From: Acetobacter sicerae
Lineage (GTDB): Bacteria > Pseudomonadota > Alphaproteobacteria > Acetobacterales > Acetobacteraceae
DNA: 64,000 bases
Direction: 5' to 3'
Assembly (NCBI RefSeq): GCF_011516765.1
Contig: NZ_JAAABN010000001.1
Location: forward strand, 310,001 to 374,000
The position numbers and the translations under genes were made by a program. The notes beneath the pieces were generated by a model. The model was not told the DNA's origin. It saw only the letters and a program-made list of their open reading frames with translations, and did not search any database. Positions 9,401 through 17,793 of this stretch are shown piece by piece. Numbering within the stretch: position 1 is the stretch's first letter; each line of letters begins with the position of its first letter.

Positions 9401-9937
9401 ATGCGGCTCCATTATCGCTCGCTGGCGGTCGGTCTGTTTTGTGCCGCTATCGTCTTTCTGGTCGATCAGATATCCAAATACTGGATTCTGTTCGACTTCC
9501 GGCTACCTGAAAAAGGCTCTGTCGCAATCTGTCCCGGCCTGAACTTCACCATGGTCTGGAATCACGCCATTACCTTTGGGATGTTCGGTGGCGCGGGGGC
9601 CGCGGGCAGAATCATTTTTTCCGTCATTTCACTCGCCATCGTTGCGGGCTTGCTGACGTGGATTGCCCGGACTCCCCGTCTGCTGATTGCCGGTCTGGCC
9701 GGAGCCATTACTGGCGGCGCGGTTGGCAATGTGCTTGACCGGCTGCGTTATGGGGCTGTTGTCGACTTTATCCATGCCCATGCTTTCGGCTGGTCGTGGT
9801 ATGTCTTCAATATCGCTGATGCGGCGATTGTGTGTAGTGTAGCAGGTCTGATAGTGGACAGTCTGTATCGGGAACGGCAGCATCCTTCTCAACAGGGTGA
9901 TGGCCGGCCAGTCGAGCGGAGCGCCGGGGACAAGTGA
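9401..9937 (+). CDS. lspA: Lipoprotein signal peptidase (signal peptidase II)
   Basis: Inner-membrane aspartyl protease that removes signal peptides from lipoproteins after diacylglyceryl transfer. 178 residues with four hydrophobic segments. Both catalytic aspartates are visible: Asp113 in GNVLDRLRYG and Asp140 in FNIADAAI; the conserved early region VDQISKYWIL is at 21-30. The usual NxGxAF stretch reads NHAITFGMFGG, a common variant in this family. The start at 9401 follows GAGAG of the ileS stop region. The next gene encodes a lipoprotein that would be its substrate. Confidence 0.96.
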   Translation: MRLHYRSLAVGLFCAAIVFLVDQISKYWILFDFRLPEKGSVAICPGLNFTMVWNHAITFGMFGGAGAAGRIIFSVISLAIVAGLLTWIARTPRLLIAGLAGAITGGAVGNVLDRLRYGAVVDFIHAHAFGWSWYVFNIADAAIVCSVAGLIVDSLYRERQHPSQQGDGRPVERSAGDK

Positions 9938-9948
9938 GGCAGAACAGA

Positions 9949-10485
9949 ATGCGAGTAATCGTCGGATTTCGACATGTAGCTCTTGGACTTGGACTAAGCG
10001 CCCTGCTGACAGGGTGTGCAGGCAGCGATGTCACGCGCGCCTTCGGCCTTCAGCGCAATGTGCCGGATGAATATACGGTGACGACCCGGGCGCCGTTGTC
10101 CATGCCGCCCTCAACCGAGCTGGTGAAGCCGGGCTCGGGCATTGATCACACCCGCGACGAAAGTCAGCGGATGGAAGCTCTGGAAACGCTGTCCCCTGAT
10201 GTCGCGCTACATGGCACGTCCGGGCCGGACAGTTCGGGTCAGACAATGCTGATCAACGAGGCGGACGACGCTGCCGAGCAGGCTGATCAGGGTGAACTGG
10301 GCAAGGCCGGCGAAGGCTATGTCGATGCCCTGCTGTTCTGGAAAGGTGGTGGCGCTGGCTCCGTCGTCGATGGCGATGCGGAAAATCGCCGGCTGAAAGC
10401 GAACGCGGCTCTGGGAAATCCTCCAACCAAAGGCGCCACGCCAACCAAGAAAGCGAAGAAGTCCAAGGTTCTTGGCGTTCTTTGA
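9949..10485 (+). CDS. DUF3035 lipoprotein (BamF-like)
   Basis: A 178-residue lipoprotein: signal peptide ending in LLTGC with lipidated Cys23, then RAFGLQRNVPDEYTVTTRAP, the hallmark of the DUF3035 family, whose Caulobacter member BamF belongs to the outer-membrane beta-barrel assembly complex. The C terminus is Lys-rich and low-complexity. ATG 9949 is preferred (GAGG nine bases upstream) over a GTG at 9934 that overlaps the lspA stop. Position directly after lspA is conserved in many Alphaproteobacteria. Tandem terminator hairpins follow. Confidence 0.85.
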   Translation: MRVIVGFRHVALGLGLSALLTGCAGSDVTRAFGLQRNVPDEYTVTTRAPLSMPPSTELVKPGSGIDHTRDESQRMEALETLSPDVALHGTSGPDSSGQTMLINEADDAAEQADQGELGKAGEGYVDALLFWKGGGAGSVVDGDAENRRLKANAALGNPPTKGATPTKKAKKSKVLGVL

Positions 10486-10504
10486 AGATTGCATTGAAGT
10501 CGTT

Positions 10505-10558
10505 CGGGCATTCCTGAATGCCCGTTGCGTAAAGCAGCTCTCAATGGGCTGCTTTTTT
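10505..10558 (+). terminator. Tandem hairpin terminator after bamF-like gene
   Basis: First hairpin CGGGCATT/AATGCCCG (10505-10524), then AAAGCAGC (10531-10538) pairing with GCTGCTTT (10548-10555) and running into six T residues. The second is a classic rho-independent terminator closing the ileS-lspA-bamF operon. Confidence 0.85.
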
Positions 10559-10719
10559 ATTTTCATACCGGCAGTTCTGGTAATCGGCTGTCCATCACCT
10601 GCTTTTTCAATAAGCCAGTCGCACGATCCGATCTGCCTGACCTGCGTCTTTGCGATCTTCAGATCCGTCTCAATCTAAGTAAAACAGATGCATCTTTAAT
10701 GATGCTACACTGCTTATGA

Positions 10720-11076
10720 GGCACAGATTTTTAAAAGCCTTTTAAATATCTCCTGATACTATCGCGCCATATTGGAAATCACTTTCCCCGTTGATATGAC
10801 AGCATTGCGTGACACAAAAAAACATAAACCAGCATTAAATCTCAAGTGAAATACAAAGAAGAATCACTTCTTCTATGTAGAAAGTTTTTATTTCGATCTT
10901 GATGTAATATTTCACAACACACAAAATACAACTTTGTTTCAAAACAAAAACGAATTAGAAGAATCCTATTATACTTGAAGCCGCCAAAAGTGCTTGACGC
11001 TTGAATATAATATATCATTATGGGATAAATATGAAAAATCAGGTGTAGCCTTCTTAGTGATGATCCGGCGAGTGGC
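10720..11076. promoter_or_regulatory. AT-rich leader of the outer-membrane protein gene
   Basis: About 350 bases of unusually AT-rich DNA with no credible gene. A weak promoter candidate is TTGACG (10994-10999), 16 bases, CATTAT (11016-11021), about 55 bases before the ATG at 11077. The length and composition suggest a regulated promoter with upstream protein sites, but no clear repeat was found. Confidence 0.35.
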
Positions 11077-12690
11077 ATGAAAAACCAGACACAATCCAAA
11101 TCATTTCTTGATAGAAATGAGTCACTTGCGGGTCGCATAAAAACAAGCCTACTCCATCAGAAAAGCAAAATTGCCCTTTTCACTTTCACTGCGTTTCTTT
11201 CTCCTCTTTATGACAAGGATGCGCAGGCGGAAACAACGCTGGTTTCCGCCAAAAATGTTACGATCATGGGTGCGCTCGATATTGGTGGAGCAGCTTTCTT
11301 TCTCCCCAACACCAATTTTGGCGCCGGTTCCTATGAGCCCCGCAAAGACGGAAGCTACATAAAAAACAAGAATTCCTCCTATGGCGAATTGTATGGGAAA
11401 CCCATGCTGAGTGGACGCTGGGACACTCAGTGGGGCTTCAATGTGTTCGGCATGATCTCCGCAATCGGATCCACGACGCTCGGAGACGGCGATGCACAAA
11501 GTATATCACAGACATCCGGAACACCTCGCGCTGTCACTCTGGAGGACGCCAATCTTGGCGTCGAGATCCCACTCCATCTGCTGAAAGGCAATCAGAAACT
11601 GATTATTGAAGGCGGACGCCAGCGTTTTCAGATCGACGACGGCTTCATGATTGGTAAAGGCGCTTACAGCTCCGGTAGCCGGGGGGCGTGGTGGTATGCG
11701 CCACGTTTTGCATTCTCTGGTCCCGGCGTCGTTAAATTCGAAGCGGATTCAGTGCGTGCTGATGTTTTCATGCTTGAGAACAACAGCGATAACGATCAGG
11801 ATCAGGGCTACGATCGTCCAAAAACGAAATTTGAGGGTTTTGACGTTACCTGGTTCAGGAACAAGCCGGGAGGACACGGCGCATCTCTGTATGAAGATCG
11901 AGCCGCTTATGTGACGCTGACCTATCTCCATGTTCGCGATTCTGACAGTTCATCGCACTATAATTACAATTATCGTGGCAGCCGGGATGGAATGAATGTC
12001 GCTTCTCTGAGCTGGGGAGGAACACCAATCCCTATAAAATCCCTTGGCATATCGAAGAACTTTACATTTTACGGAGACTTCGTCGCGGAAGAAAACAGTC
12101 ATGCCCGCAACGGGTATCAGTCGACAGAAGCTTACGGAATGTATTTTGAACCGGGCTATATTTTTTCAAAGTTGCCGTGGAAACCCTACGTTTTCTACCG
12201 TTACACCCGGTTCGGGGGCGCCAAGAACTCGCACGGTTCCGTCAAGAGAAATTACGATCCCCTGTTTCTGTATGACGGCCGTCGTTATACGTACGGTGGT
12301 TACTGGCCTGGCGAAATCGTCGGTATGTATCTATCGCCGTTATCCGATGTCGAAATTCATCAGTTCAATATAACAGCAGTACCGCCTGTACATATTCTTC
12401 GGAAAGATGATGAACTGACGATCGGAGCGCATTTCTACGATCTTCGCCTGCTGTATCCGGGAGGGATGGGCCTGCCCCAGAACACCAAACGTCATATCTC
12501 GGATGAAATCGATTTTTCAGCCGAATATAAATATGATGAGACATTATCAGGAGCTGTTGCGGGTGGGGTTGCATTTTCCGGCCCTACCGCCAAGGCTTTT
12601 GCCCGATCAGGCATTCCAGAAGGATACAGCACACCTTCCATTGGCCAACATGCCGGTATCATTGAGGCATATTTCTACAAACACTTCTAA
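11077..12690 (+). CDS. Outer-membrane beta-barrel protein, porin-like
   Basis: 537 residues. A long N-terminal extension ends in a hydrophobic stretch and Ala-Gln-Ala at 49-51, a likely signal-peptidase site. The mature part is rich in alternating aromatic and polar residues, Gly and Asp-rich turns, and the protein ends YFYKHF; a C-terminal aromatic residue is the BAM recognition signal of outer-membrane barrels. Regions such as EGGRQRFQIDDGFMIG resemble the alginate-export/AlgE-type porin group seen in acetic acid bacteria, but the assignment is tentative. Substrate unknown. It stands alone between terminators and a permease with its own promoter. Confidence 0.65.
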   Translation: MKNQTQSKSFLDRNESLAGRIKTSLLHQKSKIALFTFTAFLSPLYDKDAQAETTLVSAKNVTIMGALDIGGAAFFLPNTNFGAGSYEPRKDGSYIKNKNSSYGELYGKPMLSGRWDTQWGFNVFGMISAIGSTTLGDGDAQSISQTSGTPRAVTLEDANLGVEIPLHLLKGNQKLIIEGGRQRFQIDDGFMIGKGAYSSGSRGAWWYAPRFAFSGPGVVKFEADSVRADVFMLENNSDNDQDQGYDRPKTKFEGFDVTWFRNKPGGHGASLYEDRAAYVTLTYLHVRDSDSSSHYNYNYRGSRDGMNVASLSWGGTPIPIKSLGISKNFTFYGDFVAEENSHARNGYQSTEAYGMYFEPGYIFSKLPWKPYVFYRYTRFGGAKNSHGSVKRNYDPLFLYDGRRYTYGGYWPGEIVGMYLSPLSDVEIHQFNITAVPPVHILRKDDELTIGAHFYDLRLLYPGGMGLPQNTKRHISDEIDFSAEYKYDETLSGAVAGGVAFSGPTAKAFARSGIPEGYSTPSIGQHAGIIEAYFYKHF

Positions 12691-12706
12691 AATGGTATTG
12701 CGTTCC

Positions 12707-12735
12707 TTGACCTGAGCCAGCGTCTAAACTGTAAT
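12707..12735 (+). promoter_or_regulatory. Promoter of the downstream permease gene
   Basis: TTGACC (12707-12712), a 17-base spacer and TGTAAT (12730-12735) give a good sigma-70 match about 125 bases before the permease start. The long leader that follows holds no recognised riboswitch. Confidence 0.55.
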
Positions 12736-12860
12736 GACTTCGGAACAAAGGAGCGGCATGCTTTCGTATTCAGCAACATTGCTGACCTATCACCCAGTTT
12801 TTTCTTTCTTCTGCCAGGCAGAGGTGACGGAAACAGACATCTACAGAGGATTTATCTCTC

Positions 12861-14222
12861 ATGGCGGAGCAGAATAACCCAGTGGGCACGCTACAGGAAA
12901 ACGGTCTGAAGAACCGGCACATCATGATGATTGCTCTCGGCGGCGTCATTGGAGCAGGCCTGTTTGTCGGAAGCAGCGCTGCGATTGTGGCGACCGGCCC
13001 CGCCATCCTTCTGGGTTTCCTCATGGTCGGCATCCTGATCTTCATGATCATGCGTATGCTCGGGGAAATGGTGATCGCCGATCCAGGGCGCGGCTCCTTC
13101 GTGGAATATATCCGCAAGGCGCACGGCGACCATGTCGGCTTTACCTCTGGCTGGCTCTACTGGTTTTTCTGGGTTGTCGTGCTGGGCAGTGAAGCGATCG
13201 CCGGCGCCATGCTGTTACAGGATTGGATCAATCTGCCTGTCTGGGCGCTGTCTCTCGGCCTGATTATTCTTCTCCAGCTTATCAACTTCGCCGCTCCCCG
13301 TATTTTTGGTGAATGCGAATTCTGGCTTTCCGGCATCAAGGTTCTCAGCATCCTGCTCTTTGTCGGCATTTCCCTGCTGTATGTTTTCCACATCTTTGGT
13401 CCGGGCGTGCCTGCTGCTGAAAATTTCCTCGGTCATGGCGGCTTTTTCCCGCACGGTTTCATCTCCGTCCTTTCCCTGATCCCGACCATCCTGTTCACCA
13501 TGATGGGTTCGGAAATCGCCACCGTTGCTGCGGCTGAATCGTCCGAACCCGGCAAGAATGTCGCCCGTGTGACACGCAGCGTCGGCATCCGCGTAACGCT
13601 GTTCTATCTCGCCTCCGTCACAATGATCCTGCTCGTCATTCCCTGGACGTCCGTTGTCGCTGGAAAATCGCCTTTCGTGACAGCCATGGATGTGATGGGT
13701 ATTCCGGGCGCGGGCCTCATCACCCGTCTCGTTATCCTGAGCGCGGTTCTGTCCTGCCTCAACTCCAGCATGTACATCACCTCCCGCATCCTGACGGAAC
13801 TGGCCGACAAGGGCGACGCCCCGCAGGTTCTTACCCGTAATTCCACGGCTGAGGCCCCTCGTCTCGCCATTCTGGTCAGCAGCATTGCAGGCGCGGTCGT
13901 CGCCTTCTCATCCATTCTCGCACCGAAAACGGTTTTCGCTTTTCTGCTGAACTGTAGCGGCGGTCTGATCCTGCTGATCTACTGCCTGATCGCCTCGTCC
14001 TACATCGTTGCACGTCATCTGGCCCGTAAGGATGGGACGGAAAAGGAAAACTTCGCGCTACCGCTGTTTCCGGTGATCAACTACGTGACAATCGGTGCTG
14101 TGGTTCTGGTTTTCATCGCCATGCTGATCGATCCGGGCGAGCGTATGACAGCACTGAGCTCCCTGCTGACGGCTATAGCGTGCTACATTCTGGCGCGTAT
14201 TTTCGCACGCAAGGCCGCATGA
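12861..14222 (+). CDS. Amino acid permease (APC superfamily, GabP/AAT type)
   Basis: 453-residue inner-membrane amino acid/proton symporter with about twelve helices. The consensus first helix GGVIGAGLFVGSS (27-39) after LKNRHIMMIAL is diagnostic of the AAT family that includes GABA, proline and aromatic amino acid permeases. Helix 6-7 region TMMGSEIATVAAAES also matches. Length is typical (about 455-470). The exact substrate (GABA-like is likely from GSEIATVAAAE) cannot be proved. Monocistronic by context: own promoter upstream, convergent transcription unit downstream. Confidence 0.88.
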   Translation: MAEQNNPVGTLQENGLKNRHIMMIALGGVIGAGLFVGSSAAIVATGPAILLGFLMVGILIFMIMRMLGEMVIADPGRGSFVEYIRKAHGDHVGFTSGWLYWFFWVVVLGSEAIAGAMLLQDWINLPVWALSLGLIILLQLINFAAPRIFGECEFWLSGIKVLSILLFVGISLLYVFHIFGPGVPAAENFLGHGGFFPHGFISVLSLIPTILFTMMGSEIATVAAAESSEPGKNVARVTRSVGIRVTLFYLASVTMILLVIPWTSVVAGKSPFVTAMDVMGIPGAGLITRLVILSAVLSCLNSSMYITSRILTELADKGDAPQVLTRNSTAEAPRLAILVSSIAGAVVAFSSILAPKTVFAFLLNCSGGLILLIYCLIASSYIVARHLARKDGTEKENFALPLFPVINYVTIGAVVLVFIAMLIDPGERMTALSSLLTAIACYILARIFARKAA

Positions 14223-14438
14223 TTTAAAAACGGACTATATTGTTCATCTCGTGCACGACCCATCTCGCTCCAAGAGCGCGTGAGCAATAAAAGGCGGAAA
14301 GATCATCACCGCCGGGATCTACGAAATACATGATCTCGGCGGTGATGATACTCACGGGAAAAGCCGTGCACACAACAGCAGGGCTGTCCGGATAGTTGAT
14401 TCTGTGTCTTGTCCCGGTCCGACCGACAGGCCGATAAG

Positions 14439-14472
14439 AAACACCCAAGGCCGCACGTAGCCTTGGGTGTTT
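14439..14472 (-). terminator. Terminator between permease and O-methyltransferase
   Basis: Perfect 13-base stem: AAACACCCAAGGC (14439-14451) and its complement (14460-14472) around an 8-base loop. The stem ends in A/T on both sides, so it can act for the O-methyltransferase transcript (minus) and possibly also for the permease (plus). The preceding 200 bases hold no recognisable gene. Confidence 0.75.
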
Positions 14473-14494
14473 CCAATTATCGTCGCAAAAAGAT

Positions 14495-15112
14495 TTAAGC
14501 CGGCTCGAAGCGGCTGATCTCGATCCCCGTCCCCACGGGCAGAAGGACGCTGGAGATACCCGGCAACGCACGGATGGCGCGGCCATAACGCTTCACATCC
14601 TCCGTTCCGGGGCGGATCATGTTGTCGGCTACGATGATCGCGCCCGGGTTGAGACGCGGATAGAACGCCTCAAGGCAGGGCACGTAGAGATCCTTCCATA
14701 GATCGACGAACACGAAATCGACCTTTTGTGTGAGGTCTCCGATCATGGAAACGGCGTCGCCGACACGGAAATCGATCCACTCGGCCAGCCCGGCCTTTTC
14801 CGCCATGTCCCGGGCATAGGCCGATTTGTACTCATGCAGTTCCATCGTGATCAGTTTCCCGCCTGTCGCGCGGGCTGCCTCGGAAAGCCAGATCCCGGAA
14901 TAGCCGAAGGATGTGCCCAGTTCGAGAATGGTCGGGGCGGAGAGGCTGCGCGCCAGAATGTTCATCAATCGCCCTGTATCGGGTCCGATGGCGCGCATGC
15001 GCTGATCCTGACCCCCATCCCGGCCACCGGGTGGCTCTTCGCGTGGGCGGCTGCGCTCTTCCTGCATCCGGGCATGATAGAGATCGAGAACCGCCGTAAT
15101 TCTATCGTCCAT
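14495..15112 (-). CDS. SAM-dependent O-methyltransferase (class I, COMT-like)
   Basis: 205 residues from ATG 15112, which has GGGAG nine bases upstream. The SAM-binding motif TILELGTSFGYSGIWL (61-76), acidic ITMELHE after strand 2, and the metal/catechol-site-like FVDLWKD and IIVADNMIRPG (near residues 155-165) match the O-methyltransferase family 3 that methylates catechols and related hydroxyls. The substrate is unknown. It lies 35 bases behind the PadR gene and is probably its main regulatory target, sharing the palindromic promoter region. Confidence 0.87.
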   Translation of the reverse strand: MDDRITAVLDLYHARMQEERSRPREEPPGGRDGGQDQRMRAIGPDTGRLMNILARSLSAPTILELGTSFGYSGIWLSEAARATGGKLITMELHEYKSAYARDMAEKAGLAEWIDFRVGDAVSMIGDLTQKVDFVFVDLWKDLYVPCLEAFYPRLNPGAIIVADNMIRPGTEDVKRYGRAIRALPGISSVLLPVGTGIEISRFEPA

Positions 15113-15147
15113 GATACGCTCCCTACATCGTTCTGTAGCCGTCACTC

Positions 15148-15747
15148 TCAAACCTGTTCGATGGCGCGAGCCGCCTCGTCGAGCACCGTTGCAATCTTCG
15201 CTTCGGCTTCAGCATCCAGACCACCATTGCGTAGACGAAGACGCAGGGCGGTCTTGAGGTTTTCCATCCCACGCATCACCGGCATGGACAGAGAGCGGCG
15301 TCCACCCTTTCCTTCGGTATCAGCACGCGCTGCCCGCGCGAGGATTTCGTCCAGCGCGGCCCTGTTGGACGCCACGAACGCTTCCCCTTCGGAAGTGATG
15401 CCGTAGCTCTTGCGGCCTTCCTCTGCCGTCGGACGAATATAGCCCGCTTCTTCCAGCCAGGTGAGCGTCGGATAGATCACACCGGGGCTCGGCGTGTAAC
15501 TGCCACCGAATTTCTCCTCGATGGTCTTGATGAGTTCATAGCCGTAGGTCGGGTTTTCCGCGATCAGGCTGAGGACCAGAAGGCGCATTTCACCGTAGTC
15601 GAAAAGCCGGTGACGTCCGCCCCGGTGTCCGCCGCCGTGATGCCCGCCACGCCCGTGAGAACGACGAGGCTCATTGCCGCCGGCCATGCCTTCGGGAGAA
15701 AAAGTCTGACGGTTGCGACCGCCTGCGTGTCTGTTTCTGTGTTTCAT
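15148..15747 (-). CDS. PadR-family transcriptional regulator with His-rich N terminus
   Basis: 199 residues. Residues 1-47 are Gly/His/Arg-rich (for example RGGHHGGGHRGGRH), then a PadR winged helix (about 50-125): MRLLVLSLIAENPTYGYELI, SPGVIYPTLTWLEEAGYI and GRKSYGITSEG. A His-rich leader on a PadR domain is the design of E. coli YqjI, an iron/nickel-responsive repressor, so metal sensing is a reasonable inference. The C-terminal part is helical and may dimerise. The start codon sits 11 bases from the palindrome upstream, which implies autoregulation. It heads a two-gene operon with the O-methyltransferase. Confidence 0.87.
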   Translation of the reverse strand: MKHRNRHAGGRNRQTFSPEGMAGGNEPRRSHGRGGHHGGGHRGGRHRLFDYGEMRLLVLSLIAENPTYGYELIKTIEEKFGGSYTPSPGVIYPTLTWLEEAGYIRPTAEEGRKSYGITSEGEAFVASNRAALDEILARAARADTEGKGGRRSLSMPVMRGMENLKTALRLRLRNGGLDAEAEAKIATVLDEAARAIEQV

Positions 15748-15757
15748 ACTTACCGAT

Positions 15758-15800
15758 ATATATCCCGATATATCTTACGTCAAGATATATTGGGATATAT
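15758..15800. promoter_or_regulatory. Near-perfect 43-base palindromic operator
   Basis: ATATATCCCGATATATC (15758-15774) and, inverted, ATATATCCCAATATATC (complement of 15784-15800) are separated by TTACGTCAA, itself nearly symmetric. Each arm also contains an internal ATATAT-N4-ATATAT pseudo-palindrome, so two dimers could bind. It lies directly before the PadR start, the expected site of PadR/YqjI-type autoregulation. Confidence 0.75.
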
Positions 15801-15990
15801 TTTCTGACATACCTATGAAGCCACCATTTCAGGTGCACAAACAGTCCATCCCCCCAGTTCCCTGCCCTGATCCCATGACGGGAAAATGTCAGTGCGTTCC
15901 TTTTTCCTGAATGCAGAAGCGCATCGCGCGCCAGTGGATAGCGCATGGAGGCGTGAACAAGGCCTGCGCCTGAGTGATAGGCCGCTTGGC

Positions 15991-16158
15991 TCAGACCATG
16001 CCGTAGCCGCCCAACAACATCAGCGCCTTGGTCACCACGGCCAATCCGGGTGAAGTATTGGCGATCCGGTCCCTGACCGCCGCCGTAATGGTCGATCTTG
16101 TCGTGTCGGCCGCAACCAACGTGACCACGCAAAGGAAGCCGAACGGCTCAAGCCCCAC
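15991..16158 (-). CDS. Possible small hydrophobic protein (55 aa)
   Basis: From a GTG at 16158 the minus strand encodes 55 residues starting VGLEPFGFLCVVTLVAA and ending KALMLLGGYGMV. The start looks like a signal or membrane segment, and the composition (no rare-codon clusters, a hydrophobic end) is more protein-like than the alternative frames. Against it: no clear ribosome binding site and a strong hairpin just upstream at 16174-16204. It could also be a remnant. No family recognised. The rest of 15804-16229 shows no gene. Confidence 0.3.
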   Translation of the reverse strand: MGLEPFGFLCVVTLVAADTTRSTITAAVRDRIANTSPGLAVVTKALMLLGGYGMV

Positions 16159-16173
16159 ACGCGCTGAACCAGA

Positions 16174-16207
16174 AAGAAGAAGACGAAATATCCGTCTTCT
16201 TCTTTTT
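16174..16207. terminator. 12-base-pair hairpin terminator
   Basis: AAGAAGAAGACG (16174-16185) pairs perfectly with CGTCTTCTTCTT (16193-16204) and is followed by T residues on the plus strand; the minus strand reads TTCTTTCT after the stem. It lies 26 bases past the regulator stop, so the regulator (minus) is the obvious user; a plus-strand transcript from 15.8 kb would also be stopped. Confidence 0.65.
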
Positions 16208-16229
16208 CGCTATATGCCCGACGCCAGCT

Positions 16230-17660
16230 TCACGGCCCTTCGAACGGTATCGGACGCAGGACGCGCTCATTGATGTCTGGGATCAGACGGTGGTTCAGCG
16301 GTGGGAAGGCCCGTGACCGGCAATCCTCCCAGTCACACAGATGACAGGAAATGCCGATTGAAGTCGGTCGCGCATCCAGATTGAGGTGGTCGGAATACAC
16401 CACCTCCCGCGCACGCGAGAGGTCGCATCCGATGGTAATGGTCCGTATGGGACGCGCATCGCCCCAGCGTTGGGCCATGCCCATTGAGCTTTTGGCAATC
16501 GACAGAAAAGACTGGCCTGTCGTGAAAGCGACAATCTGCGTCTTGATCTGGCCGAGCGTTGTAAAAGCGGTGCAGGCGTTCCACTGCGGGCATGGATTGC
16601 CCTGCCGTGGAATGGGAAAACCACAGGCTGAAAAACTTTTACTGATGTTTCCCGCCGGGTCCGTCCTGACGAAGAAGAACGGCACCCCCCTTGCCCCCGG
16701 ACGCTGAAGACTGGCGAGACGCTGGGCCGCCTGCTGATACGACACACCGAAGCGGAAACTCAGCACTTCCATATCGTAGCGGTTGGCAACGGCCATTTTG
16801 AGAAAAGCCATGTAAGGCATGAGCACCGCAGCAGCAGCGTAATTGGTCAGACCAATCTGCAGGAACGTCCGGGCTTCCCTGGTGCTCGGCTCCATTTCCG
16901 TCAGAAGAGCCTCAACAACATCCCTCGCCTCCAGCAGCATGAGTTGAAACGCTAGCTGGAATCCTCGACTTTCACGAGGCAGAAGATCGGAAAGAACAAG
17001 CTGGCGCGTAACAGGATCATAACGCCTCAGAGCATCATCGAGAGGCAGAACCTGCACGACAACCCCATGCTTCTGGCGCAGTCGCGTCGCCACGGCGTGG
17101 TTCACCTCGGCCTGCGGCAGCCCCTCTCCACGAACAAATCCCATATCCCGCGCCATTTCTTCCCGCACGGTTTCGGCAATTTCCTCCAATACGGGGAAAT
17201 AGCTGCGATGTTCGTCATAGACCTTCCGCACTTCCTCCTGCGGCAGGACAAGACGACGCCCCCCCGGCAGCGCCATGCCCTCGGCGTCATGGCGCGCCGC
17301 CCGATAGGCCTGATGCAGCGCCAGAATCGCCTTGGCGACATGAGCCTGCGAGGCGACAGCCGCGACCTCATGGGCCGTCCCCTCCATATCGTTGCCCAGT
17401 TCCGGGTCCGACAGCGCTTCCCGTAACTGCGCCTCAATCTTCTGCTCTTCCGAGCCAGACAGCGCCTCGATGCTTACATCCAGTGCGCGGGTGAACTTGA
17501 TCAGCAGAGAAGCCGTCACGCTGCGCTGATCATGTTCGATCAGATTGAGATAACTGGCGGAAATTCCCAGTCGCGCAGCCAGAGCCTGCTGCGAAAGCTC
17601 CCTTTCCTGCCTGAGACGACGAACGATACGGCCAATGCGTGTTGAAGATGATCCTGCCAT
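16230..17660 (-). CDS. XRE/ScfR (RamB-like) acyl-responsive transcriptional regulator
   Basis: 476 residues with three parts: an XRE helix-turn-helix (about 8-65; RRLRQERELSQQALAARLGI and SASYLNLIEHDQRS), an IrrE/ImmA-like peptidase-M78 region (about 150-290) and a DUF2083 C-terminal domain with Cys pairs (CGFPIPRQG, CPQWNAC, CHLCDWEDCRSR). This is the short-chain fatty acyl regulator family, which includes RamB of Corynebacterium, the regulator of acetate metabolism. The HExxH metalloprotease motif is not present where expected (FQLAFQLMLLEA), so it is likely a sensor, not a protease. It is divergent from aceA, so control of the glyoxylate shunt is strongly implied. Confidence 0.88.
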   Translation of the reverse strand: MAGSSSTRIGRIVRRLRQERELSQQALAARLGISASYLNLIEHDQRSVTASLLIKFTRALDVSIEALSGSEEQKIEAQLREALSDPELGNDMEGTAHEVAAVASQAHVAKAILALHQAYRAARHDAEGMALPGGRRLVLPQEEVRKVYDEHRSYFPVLEEIAETVREEMARDMGFVRGEGLPQAEVNHAVATRLRQKHGVVVQVLPLDDALRRYDPVTRQLVLSDLLPRESRGFQLAFQLMLLEARDVVEALLTEMEPSTREARTFLQIGLTNYAAAAVLMPYMAFLKMAVANRYDMEVLSFRFGVSYQQAAQRLASLQRPGARGVPFFFVRTDPAGNISKSFSACGFPIPRQGNPCPQWNACTAFTTLGQIKTQIVAFTTGQSFLSIAKSSMGMAQRWGDARPIRTITIGCDLSRAREVVYSDHLNLDARPTSIGISCHLCDWEDCRSRAFPPLNHRLIPDINERVLRPIPFEGP

Positions 17661-17667
17661 GACACGA

Positions 17668-17706
17668 TTTACAAATATAGAGTTATTTTTGTAAACGAAT
17701 TTACAG
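17668..17706. promoter_or_regulatory. Divergent operator between regulator and aceA
   Basis: TTTACAAA (17668-17675) and TTTGTAAA (17688-17695) form an 8-base inverted repeat with a 12-base spacer; a third half-site AATTTACAG (17698-17706) follows. It lies 7 bases before the regulator start and about 90 bases before aceA. RamB-family sites contain a TTTGCAAA-like core, so this is the best candidate operator. Confidence 0.65.
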
Positions 17707-17793
17707 CATTCATAGGAAACTGTTCCTTTTCTGTAGAAGTAATCAATGAAACCATCTTAACTGAAAACATCACAAACAAGAAGGAACAACGCC

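Noticed and set aside
15671..16132. A 153-codon minus-strand frame over the PadR promoter
   Set aside because: It runs through the palindromic operator and the PadR start in another frame; composition is not protein-like.
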